Source: DATMNI01 sp035570275 (GTDB taxonomy: Bacteria > Acidobacteriota > Terriglobia > Bryobacterales > Bryobacteraceae). From it: a DNA stretch of 22,108 nt. The notes beneath the pieces are model-generated. The model made no database searches. It was given only the letters and a program-made list of their open reading frames with translations, and was not told the DNA's origin. The stretch lies in contig DATMNI010000301.1 in the NCBI GenBank assembly GCA_035570275.1, positions 1-22,108 of the forward strand. Reading direction: 5' to 3'. Below, piece after piece: positions 16,701-22,108 of this stretch. Numbering within the stretch: the stretch's first letter is position 1; every line of letters begins with the position of its first letter. Position numbers and translations under genes: made by a program.

Positions 16701-17183
16701 CAGCCCGCCACCACCCTGCCGGCCGGTTCGCCCGCCGGCGCGACCAATATCAAAGTCGCCGGCGTGGCAGACTTTGCCGCCGGCCAGACGATTACGATTG
16801 ATACGGGCGCGAGCCTCGAGACCGTCGTCATCGCAACGGTTGGCACGGCAGGCGCCATCACGGTGGGTGCCGCCACCAACGTGGGCGCGACCGTTATCCC
16901 TGTCGCCAGCGCCGCAGGCTTTAGCGCCGGCCAGACCATCACCATTGACAGTGGTGCGAACTATGAGACGGCGGTTGTCGCCGCCACCACCGGCGGCAGA
17001 GGCGGCGCCACAATCACCGTCGCCCGGCCGCTCGCTTTTGCGCACGCGGCCGGTGCACAGGTCTCCGGCAGCGGCATCACTCTCGCCGCGGCGTTGACCC
17101 GGGCGCATGCCAGCGGGGCGCAGGTCGCCAGCGACGTTCCCACGCCCGGTGCGCCCAACAAATATTACGGGAGACGCCGCTGA
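13719..17183 (+). CDS. Secreted GH54 alpha-L-arabinofuranosidase with NEW3, lamin-tail and repeat modules
   Basis: Predicted extracellular enzyme of 1154 residues releasing arabinofuranose side chains from arabinoxylan or arabinan. The signal peptide ends near residue 27 (TMA/EQ). The GH54 catalytic domain (about 42-373) opens with GPCDIYAA...PCVAAHSTTRALY. It keeps the vicinal Cys pair C211-C212 (CCFDYGNAE), the nucleophile E256 (TDQENN) and the acid/base D334 (GGDNS), equivalent to C176/C177, E221 and D297 of Aspergillus AkAbfB. There is no CBM42. Instead come a NEW3-like domain (about 380-490), a lamin-tail domain split in two (about 497-571 and 897-931), and about six ~50-residue repeats of the type AGATNIKV..GFxVGQTITID.GxxxETV. 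ATG 13719 has AAGG eight bases upstream and fits the signal peptide; ATG 13725 is also possible. One base separates it from the next gene. Confidence 0.92.
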   Translation: MNMKTRINLGLMLALALTLIGATLTMAEQAGAGANVPPRPKGPCDIYAAAGDPCVAAHSTTRALYAGYNGPLYQVLRQSDGKTLNIGVVQPVASPVANVGGDAGGYANAAAQDAFCANTYCWITTIYDQSPKHNDLIQVPRGGFSGPAMGGFNNLPVADMAPITIMGHKAYGVFIAPGMGLRQNDAKGTAVDDQAEGQYWVINGHHYNSGCCFDYGNAEIDSRDDDNGTMETTYYGNATAWYRGSAPGPWIMTDQENNLVGCVNPDGSKLCANLPSITWRFVTAMAKGEPHHWTSMGGDAQRGALSVMFDGPRVDSTYDPMRKQGAILLGNGGDNSVGSQGTFYEGAMTAAGTFPTDGTDQMVQANVVAARYDVPRLSLAPASATATPPGLQTFSPGSSQDTSVTFTNTTGSPAVGVQLSITLPNKQWTSVVPGATKTSVTIADPVAPGASVSATFKVTSGPAAFNGDLVGNAQWTNPANGGNQSETTAEKVRNVSPIKINEFRISAGSPTNPTDSFIELYNAGARDVDISNFALTEHPTQQAIFSAVKIPAGTKLAARGFYLLGLSNSGLAATASKGDTTIHVRSTTGMNAGDSIGIDTGSSVETRKIVSIGTAAGNNTTLWQPLPDGPVITVPVGSTNVPVTSVSGFAVGEKIAIGYGATYPTVGKATERYAVATVSTVGKPGTQAFLGANAAPGATNIKVTSVANISVGDRIRLDIDSVGHGIETVTVTRVGTQASRGALSAEVSAGATNIKVQVRGANGFAVGDKLTVGTPANHETVTITAVGAASPAGASVDFTPALAKAHLNREFVVGQGTGLDLAAPLRFNHAANLPFSVKGTGISFQPETASAHSSNEPVQALGTGITLDSPLVKDHAINAVVRDALVTTAGYQGTPVPNQWFGGPALSASAGSMVLRDAAGLVVDSLNYGLLVDPWASEGYQAASGSGQGGCRVSAPGAAGGFGPAAAAAVATNRSAGRFPDGVDTDSNCTDFLLQPATTLPAGSPAGATNIKVAGVADFAAGQTITIDTGASLETVVIATVGTAGAITVGAATNVGATVIPVASAAGFSAGQTITIDSGANYETAVVAATTGGRGGATITVARPLAFAHAAGAQVSGSGITLAAALTRAHASGAQVASDVPTPGAPNKYYGRRR

Positions 17184-17184
17184 C

Positions 17185-18228
17185 ATGACCAGACGAGAGT
17201 TGTTGGCGATGGTTCCCGCCGCCGCGACTGTGAAGACCGGCCGTGCAGCGGAGGTTCCCTTCGAACGGATCGACACGCATAACCATATCCACCGCAGCGC
17301 TCCGGCCCTCATCGCAAGTATGGAGAAAACCGGATGGCGCGGTCTGAGCATCTGCGATTCCCGGGAAGTCGGGGACCAGGTGTCGGCCCTGCCGGAGATG
17401 ATCCAGGGGACCGCCGGATTTCATCGCGAAAGCCAGGGGCGCTGGGCCTGGGCGACTACCTTCGATGCGCGCGATTTCGAGAAGCCGGGATTTGCCGATC
17501 GAGTGATCGGCGGACTGCAGCAGGGCTTTGCTCAGGAGGCCATTGCAGTGAAGATATGGAAAAACATCGGCATGGGTATCCGTTCCAAGTCGGGCGAGTA
17601 TCTCTTACCGGACAACCCGGCCCTGCTGCCCATCTACGAAGCCATCCAAAAAGCCGGCAAGACTCTGATCTGTCACCTTGCCGAGCCGAACGGAGCGTGG
17701 CTGCCTCTGGATGCCGCCAATACGGAATCCGGGTACCTCAAGAACCACCCCGAATGGCACATGTATGGGCATCCGGAAGCGCCCTCCAAGGACACGATTC
17801 TGGCGGCGCGCGACCGGGTGGTGGCGCGCTATCCGAAGCTGCGCGTGATCGGCTGCCACCTGGGAAGTAATGAGGAGGACCTGGACCGGCTGGCGAAACG
17901 CCTCGACGCTCTCCCCAACCTGGTAGTCGACGTGGCCTCGCGGGTCCGCTACCTGATGGCTGGCGATCGCGAAAAGGTCCGGCAGTTCGTCCTGAAATAC
18001 CAGGATCGCATCCTCTACGCGACAGACTTCACGCTGGGTCCCGGAGACGACGCACGGGCCGCACAATCCTTGCAGGCGACCCACGACCGCGAATGGAACT
18101 TCTTCGCTACCGGCGAGACGGTTCAATCCCGCGATCGTCAAGTCCAAGGACTGGCACTGCCGGAACGGGCACTGCGCAAAATCTTTCACGAGAATGCCGT
18201 GCGCAATTTGCCGGGGATTCTAGCGTAG
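17185..18228 (+). CDS. Tat-exported metal-dependent hydrolase (amidohydrolase-like TIM barrel)
   Basis: Protein of 347 residues with an N-terminal twin-arginine signal (MTRRELLAMVPAAA). The rest is an amidohydrolase-like barrel: DTHNHIH (H32, H34) on the first strand, LICHLAEP (H164), VIGCHLG (H225) and LYATDF (D281), the usual metal-ligand order HxH...H...H...D. AVKIWKN (K123) may be the bridging lysine region. The substrate cannot be named; relatives include lactonases and decarboxylases. I chose ATG 17185 because it gives the Tat signal. It lies one base after the arabinofuranosidase stop (TGAcATG), with GGGAG about 11 bases upstream, so coupled translation is likely and a shared role in sugar-polymer use is plausible. 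Confidence 0.85.
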   Translation: MTRRELLAMVPAAATVKTGRAAEVPFERIDTHNHIHRSAPALIASMEKTGWRGLSICDSREVGDQVSALPEMIQGTAGFHRESQGRWAWATTFDARDFEKPGFADRVIGGLQQGFAQEAIAVKIWKNIGMGIRSKSGEYLLPDNPALLPIYEAIQKAGKTLICHLAEPNGAWLPLDAANTESGYLKNHPEWHMYGHPEAPSKDTILAARDRVVARYPKLRVIGCHLGSNEEDLDRLAKRLDALPNLVVDVASRVRYLMAGDREKVRQFVLKYQDRILYATDFTLGPGDDARAAQSLQATHDREWNFFATGETVQSRDRQVQGLALPERALRKIFHENAVRNLPGILA

Positions 18229-18305
18229 GCGCTCCCGGCAGCCTGCGCGCATCGCAGGCGCATCGCGGGCCCAATCCTACAGGTGTGAAGCTCTCTGGTT
18301 TTCGG

Positions 18306-18311
18306 TATGAT
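18306..18311 (+). promoter_or_regulatory. Putative -10 box (TATGAT) of the transporter gene
   Basis: TATGAT lies eight bases before the ATG at 18320, so transcription would start at or next to the start codon. The -35 region is weak (TGTGAA at about 18284). Prediction by eye. Confidence 0.35.
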
Positions 18312-18319
18312 CCGCTGAG

Positions 18320-19660
18320 ATGTCGTTTCCAGAACCTGTGAGCCCTGAGACCGAGCGGCGGGCGAAGATCAGGGCCGTAATCCGCGTCGCGACAGGTAAT
18401 TTCCTCGAGATGTACGATTTCTTTGTCTTCGGCTATTATGCCGCGCCCATCGGCCGGACATTCTTCCCCAAGAACAGCGAATTCGCTTCTCTCATGCTGT
18501 CATTCGCGACGTTCGGAGTGGGTTTCCTCATTCGGCCGCTTGGCGCCCTCGTGTTGGGAGCCTATATGGATCGCCGGGGCCGCCGAGCGGGCTTGATGCT
18601 CACGCTTGGACTCATGTCGATAGGGACGCTTTCGATCGCCTGCGTGCCCGGCTACGCGGTCATTGGTTTGGCAGCTCCGCTGCTGGTCGTAGCCGGGCGG
18701 CTGCTGCAAGGATTCTCCGCTGGTGTGGAATTGGGTAGCGTATCGGTCTATCTCTCGGAGATCGCCTCTCCGGGCCACAAAGGTTTCTACGTGAGCTGGC
18801 AAAATGCGAGCCAGCAAGTCGCCGTCGTCTTCGCAGCCCTGCTGGGCTTAATATTGACGGCGCTGCTTCCGCCGGCACAGATGGAAGCGTGGGGGTGGCG
18901 TGTGCCCCTGCTGGTTGGCTGCGCGATCATTCCGTTTCTGCTTTTGATACGGAGGTCGCTCCCCGAAACGGGGGCGTTCCTTTCACGCAAGCGTCACTTG
19001 TCGAGCAGCGAGATCGTGCGGTCCCTGGCAGTCAATTGGCGAATCGTGGGTCTCGCCATCATGCTGGTCGCCATGTCTACATCATCCTTCTACCTGATCA
19101 CCGTTTACACCCCCACATTTGGCCACAAGGTGCTTCGGTTGTCGGATTCCGACAGTTTGATGGTCACGGTGTGCGGCGGGATCTCAAACTTCCTCTGGCT
19201 GCCCGTCATGGGCGCGCTCTCAGACCGCGTCGGAAGGCGGCCGCTGCTGTTCGTCTGCACCGTTCTGGTGCTGTTGACCGCCTACCCTTCACTCTCCTGG
19301 CTAACCACCGCCGCCTCGTTTTCGCGCCTGCTGGGGGTGGAGCTCTGGTTGTCGTTCCTGTATGCGAGCTACAACGCCGCCATGGTTGTCTACCTGACCG
19401 AATTAATACCCGCCGAGGCAAGAGCATCGGGGTTCTCTCTTGCGTACAGCCTGGCCGCTGCGCTCTTCGGCGGCTTCACACCCGCCATCTGCACGTATCT
19501 CATCCAAATCGCAGGCAATCCGGCCGCGCCAGGTTTATGGTTATCCTTCACTGCCGCCATCGGATTGGCTGCGACATTTCTTTGCGGCCGGCTGCCGGCC
19601 GGGCCGGGAGCGGTCGAAACCGGTCTTCCCAAGCTCCCGCGCCGCGCATTCGGATCGTAG
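18320..19660 (+). CDS. MFS transporter, metabolite:H+ symporter (citrate/tricarballylate type)
   Basis: Inner-membrane carrier of 446 residues with about 12 hydrophobic helices. The start (VIRVATGNFLEMYDFFVFGYYA), the loop GAYMDRRGRRAGL between helices 2 and 3, RLLQGFSAGVELGSVSVYLSE and the second-half loop GALSDRVGRRPLL are typical of the MHS family. The stretch AMSTSSFYLITVYTPTFG is like citrate and tricarballylate symporters, so a carboxylate substrate is more likely than a sugar. It follows the hydrolase gene by 91 bases on the same strand and may be co-transcribed or use its own start. A carboxylate product of the upstream hydrolase is a possible substrate, but this is inference. Confidence 0.88.
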   Translation: MSFPEPVSPETERRAKIRAVIRVATGNFLEMYDFFVFGYYAAPIGRTFFPKNSEFASLMLSFATFGVGFLIRPLGALVLGAYMDRRGRRAGLMLTLGLMSIGTLSIACVPGYAVIGLAAPLLVVAGRLLQGFSAGVELGSVSVYLSEIASPGHKGFYVSWQNASQQVAVVFAALLGLILTALLPPAQMEAWGWRVPLLVGCAIIPFLLLIRRSLPETGAFLSRKRHLSSSEIVRSLAVNWRIVGLAIMLVAMSTSSFYLITVYTPTFGHKVLRLSDSDSLMVTVCGGISNFLWLPVMGALSDRVGRRPLLFVCTVLVLLTAYPSLSWLTTAASFSRLLGVELWLSFLYASYNAAMVVYLTELIPAEARASGFSLAYSLAAALFGGFTPAICTYLIQIAGNPAAPGLWLSFTAAIGLAATFLCGRLPAGPGAVETGLPKLPRRAFGS

Positions 19661-20149
19661 CTTCTGGCTCGGATGGTCGTGTTGGAGTTCGTCCCGGCCG
19701 GGAAAACGGACCTGGTGCTGACGGTTGACTTGATCGATGCGGGGTCCGTGCGCGGGCTGAAAGAGAACGTGGAGGTCCCGGTGGAGTACGAAGCCCGTTG
19801 GCTCGCGCGGTTCCTGGAACCTGCGGCGTACGACGGCGCGGATCGCGGCACCGCTGCGGGCCTCGCGCAGGAGAGTCCTCGTGAGATCCGCGACGGGGAA
19901 GTAGCGTGGGCACGAAGTGTTCAGGCAAACCGAGCTGCCAGTCTGTTGGCTTGTGCGAAGGGGATTTCGCAACCAGGGTGTTGGGACATCTGTCCTAAAA
20001 TCGGCATAACCGGACATTGATAATAAGAGACTTACTGGCTTAATTGGGACAAATGTCTCAAACGGGCGGCCCGTGGCTCGTCCTGCTCGCGTCTGTGTGT
20101 GTATCCGCCGCGCCGGCGTGTCTCGTCCGATGACACCGGTAGTCGACGC
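19661..20149. other. Convergent intergenic region, no clear gene
   Basis: Open frames exist on both strands (plus 19673-20020, minus 19390-19851), but neither translation is a family I recognise. The plus frame (LEFVPAGKTDLVLTVDLIDA, then GSVRGLKENVEVPVEYEARW) reads the more protein-like and could be a remnant. Palindromes are at 19981-20060. No intrinsic terminator with a T-run was seen between the convergent genes. Confidence 0.4.
19981..20060. repeat. Paired GGGACA palindromes
   Basis: TTGGGACAtcTGTCCtaaaa (19981-20000) and TTGGGACAaaTGTCTCaaac (20044-20063) are two related inverted repeats in direct orientation, 63 bases apart, with a GGACAT half-site between them (20012-20017). The style resembles terminal repeats of IS481/IS3-type elements or a dimer-bound operator. 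No transposase gene is adjacent. Confidence 0.6.
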
Positions 20150-21052
20150 TCACATCTGAATCGAAAGGTGCTGCACCATGTAGTCGCGGCTGGCGGCGAA
20201 GCCTCCGCCTTCCGCCATCACCTGGCCGCTGAATCCCGTTTGCCTTAGATAAGCCAGCAGCGCCGGGAGATCGATCTTACCCTGTCCCAGAGGCACGAAC
20301 CGGCCTTTGATCTTCGTGCCGTTGCGTTCATACACAATTTCCGGATCGTAATCCCGCAGGTGGGTCGTGATGATCCGCGAATTGTACTTCTTGTAAACCT
20401 GAAGCGGGTCCAGTCCACCCGCCTTGAGATGGCCCACGTCGGCCACCAGGTCGAAATACCGGGGATCGGTGGCCTCCATCACCGGATCCAGAAGCCCTGC
20501 CGCTACGTCGACCGTCTCGGCATGATAGCCGATGCGCAATCCGGTCTCTTCCCGCAGGCGTTTTCCAACCTCGTTCGCGTTGCGGCCGAAGTTCTTGAAG
20601 TCTTCCGCGGTCATTTGTGCGGGGAGCTTATCGGCAGGTACGCCGGGCTTCGGCGGAGGAATGAGGAGGTGGGTGATGTACCTGGCGCCAAGCGGCCGGA
20701 GCGTCCGGCCAATCCGCAGATGCAGGCTGATGAGCTCTTCGCGTTTCGCCGGGTCGGCCATCTCGCAGTAATGCGCATATCCGATCAGGGTCAAGTGGCG
20801 CTTGTCCAGCTCTTCCTTCAACGGTGTGATGCTGGATGCATAGACGTCGGCCAGCCTGGCGCCCGCTCCGCTGCTTTCGACGAAGCGATACCCCAGTTGC
20901 GAGCATTCCTCGCACGCCTTCAAAAACACCTCCGCTGTCTGTCCTCCGGCGCACGTGCCCGCGCGAAAAGCCTGGACCGAATCCGGCTCGGCCCGCGCCA
21001 CCCGTGCGCCCAGCGCGGATGCGAGAAAAAGAAAATCCCGGCGATTGGTCAT
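20150..21052 (-). CDS. Tat-exported xylose isomerase-like TIM-barrel protein (sugar isomerase/epimerase family)
   Basis: Protein of 300 residues with a twin-arginine signal (MTNRRDFLFLASALGARVARA). The mature part is an AP-endonuclease-2/xylose-isomerase-like barrel: FRAGTCAGG, GYRFVESSG (54-62), LGARYITHLLIPPP (121-134), GLRIGYHAET (171-180), VADVGH (D205, H208), TTHLRD (H231) and VMAEGGG (E281). The late metal ligands are present. The early glutamate normally found near residue 140 is not obvious, so catalysis may differ. I chose ATG 21052 because AGGAG sits seven bases upstream and the Tat signal starts there; the upstream start at 21097 adds 15 unlikely residues. It follows the partial gene at 21117 by 64 bases on the same strand, probably one operon. 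Confidence 0.85.
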   Translation of the reverse strand: MTNRRDFLFLASALGARVARAEPDSVQAFRAGTCAGGQTAEVFLKACEECSQLGYRFVESSGAGARLADVYASSITPLKEELDKRHLTLIGYAHYCEMADPAKREELISLHLRIGRTLRPLGARYITHLLIPPPKPGVPADKLPAQMTAEDFKNFGRNANEVGKRLREETGLRIGYHAETVDVAAGLLDPVMEATDPRYFDLVADVGHLKAGGLDPLQVYKKYNSRIITTHLRDYDPEIVYERNGTKIKGRFVPLGQGKIDLPALLAYLRQTGFSGQVMAEGGGFAASRDYMVQHLSIQM

Positions 21053-21116
21053 GCCGAAGCTCCTATGGTATTTTGCCGCTCCAAAGTTGTCGCGCAACTC
21101 AGTGGACCTGGCGACA

Positions 21117-22108
21117 TCACACGCCCCGGATGGTGACGATCTTCTGGAACGGCGTAAAACCGGTAATGTAGACGCAAGACCCGGCAGGTTTCAGGGTTGC
21201 GCCGTGAGCGCTGTAGGAAGGCCCGGAAAGATTAGTCAACTGGTGGTCCGCCTGCCCTGGGCCGAACTCGATCGTGTCGCCTCCGACCCGATATTTGCCG
21301 GCGCCTTCCTTGAGGAACAAGACCTTCGTGTTGTCGCGCGTCGACGCTTCCTGAAGAGTTCCGGCGAATTCGCCTCCGGGACGGAACGCGAGCTCAACCA
21401 GAAAGGGAACATGAGCATGGCCCGTGATGTCGAAGCGCAGCTCGAATACGCCCTGTTTCTCCACTACGGTCACCTTCTGATCCAGCTCCTGGACATTGCT
21501 CATCCGCCGGTGCGGGAAATCGAGCTTGCTCCAGAATCGAGAGTCTCTGGCGGGCGTCAGCGCATAATCTCCCTGGGGGTTTCGCAGTCCCTTCGGAAGC
21601 GGCTGGTAGTAGGGAGCGTCGAAGCGCTGGTGGAGCGAATACTGGTTCCCCGACACCTGGAGCCCCTCGCCGCGAAAAGCGCCTTCACTGAAGAATTCTC
21701 CGCCCATACGCACCGATTGCAATACAGCCTTTCCTTTTCGGAAATTGAAGAATGTCGGATTGCTGGCCAGGCCCGACGCGACGCCCAGGGGCCAATCCGA
21801 GCCGCCATAGACGGATGCGCTAATGTCGCCTCTCCGGATTCGCGCCAGTCCGCTGTTCGAAAAAACCCTGGCGTAGTCGGATGGGATGGATCCGCCGGCG
21901 GGAAGGGCCTTCATCAGCAGAGGCTCTTCCATAAAAGAGATGACCGGATTGCCGCCCTCCACCAGCCCTTCTCCGGGATTCGCTTCGAGCAACCGTACCA
22001 CGGCCGCGTACGGCGGATTATGGTCGCGGATGGCCAGATACCGATATTGCAGATAGTAGTTGGCTACCGAGACCGTCATGTTTTGGTCCTGCCGCCGGGA
22101 AGCCACGG
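21117..22108 (-). CDS. Hypothetical protein, possibly polysaccharide-lyase-like (5' partial)
   Basis: The last ~330 residues of a larger protein; the frame is open to the window edge and the apparent GTG at 22106 is probably internal. The first ~60 residues look helical (NYYLQYRYLAIRDHNPPYAA), like the end of an alpha/alpha barrel. The remainder is rich in beta strands and aromatic residues (ASVYGGSDWPLGVASGLASN, then FRKGKAVLQSVRMGGEFFSE), ending with VYITGFTPFQKIVTIRGV. This helix-then-sandwich layout recalls polysaccharide lyases and heparinase-like proteins, but I see no diagnostic motif and do not recognise the family. It heads the likely two-gene minus-strand operon with the isomerase-like gene. 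Confidence 0.6.
   Translation of the reverse strand, partial: VASRRQDQNMTVSVANYYLQYRYLAIRDHNPPYAAVVRLLEANPGEGLVEGGNPVISFMEEPLLMKALPAGGSIPSDYARVFSNSGLARIRRGDISASVYGGSDWPLGVASGLASNPTFFNFRKGKAVLQSVRMGGEFFSEGAFRGEGLQVSGNQYSLHQRFDAPYYQPLPKGLRNPQGDYALTPARDSRFWSKLDFPHRRMSNVQELDQKVTVVEKQGVFELRFDITGHAHVPFLVELAFRPGGEFAGTLQEASTRDNTKVLFLKEGAGKYRVGGDTIEFGPGQADHQLTNLSGPSYSAHGATLKPAGSCVYITGFTPFQKIVTIRGV

Noticed and set aside
19390..19851. Minus-strand frame overlapping the transporter end
   Set aside because: Ser/Thr/Arg-rich translation without family match, overlapping a confident gene on the other strand.

Overview
The window looks like a high-GC soil Acidobacteriota chromosome, most like the Bryobacterales / Solibacter group. 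This is inferred from gene content only: membrane-anchored Ser/Thr kinases fused to enzyme or beta-propeller ectodomains, paired YceI proteins, Tat-exported TIM-barrel proteins next to a secreted glycoside hydrolase, and a tandem 'accgctccctaacggtca' repeat that I recall as typical of that group. No rRNA, tRNA or CRISPR array was seen.

Layout. (1) 1-3535: 3' part of a very large kinase: kinase, pseudokinase, transmembrane helix, PEGA-like, SUMF1-like, alpha/beta hydrolase. (2) 3536-4469: no intact gene. A decayed GxxExxY (PD-(D/E)XK-like) gene lies between inverted repeats of the CGCCAAG/CGCAAAG type, which looks like a dead mobile cassette. (3) 4470-6966, minus strand: a NagA-like deacetylase and a branched-chain aminotransferase, separated by a tandem-repeat spacer. 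(4) 7042-10929: a YceI-family gene, a kinase/beta-propeller gene, then a broken second YceI copy that abuts the kinase stop codon. (5) 10895-13580: accessory debris, namely a RelE/ParE-like toxin-antitoxin pair with a probable operator and a frameshifted toxin, an exonuclease III fragment, an AT-rich small ORF and a broken HEPN gene (RNDLFH). (6) 13719-19660, plus strand: a secreted GH54 alpha-L-arabinofuranosidase with an unusual modular tail, a Tat-exported metal-dependent hydrolase one base downstream, and an MHS-type (citrate/tricarballylate-like) transporter. (7) 19661-20149: no clear gene, with paired GGGACA palindromes. (8) 20150-22108, minus strand: a Tat-exported xylose-isomerase-like TIM-barrel protein and the 3' part of an unrecognised, possibly carbohydrate-active protein.

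How the parts may fit together. The right third reads as a polysaccharide-use neighbourhood: extracellular arabinose release, exported TIM-barrel enzymes and an uptake carrier. The left third combines signalling (two transmembrane kinases) with housekeeping metabolism. The middle is a graveyard of defence/mobile genes: nuclease-like, toxin-antitoxin and HEPN. Several genes have a TATAAT-like box six to eight bases before the start codon, which suggests leaderless transcripts.
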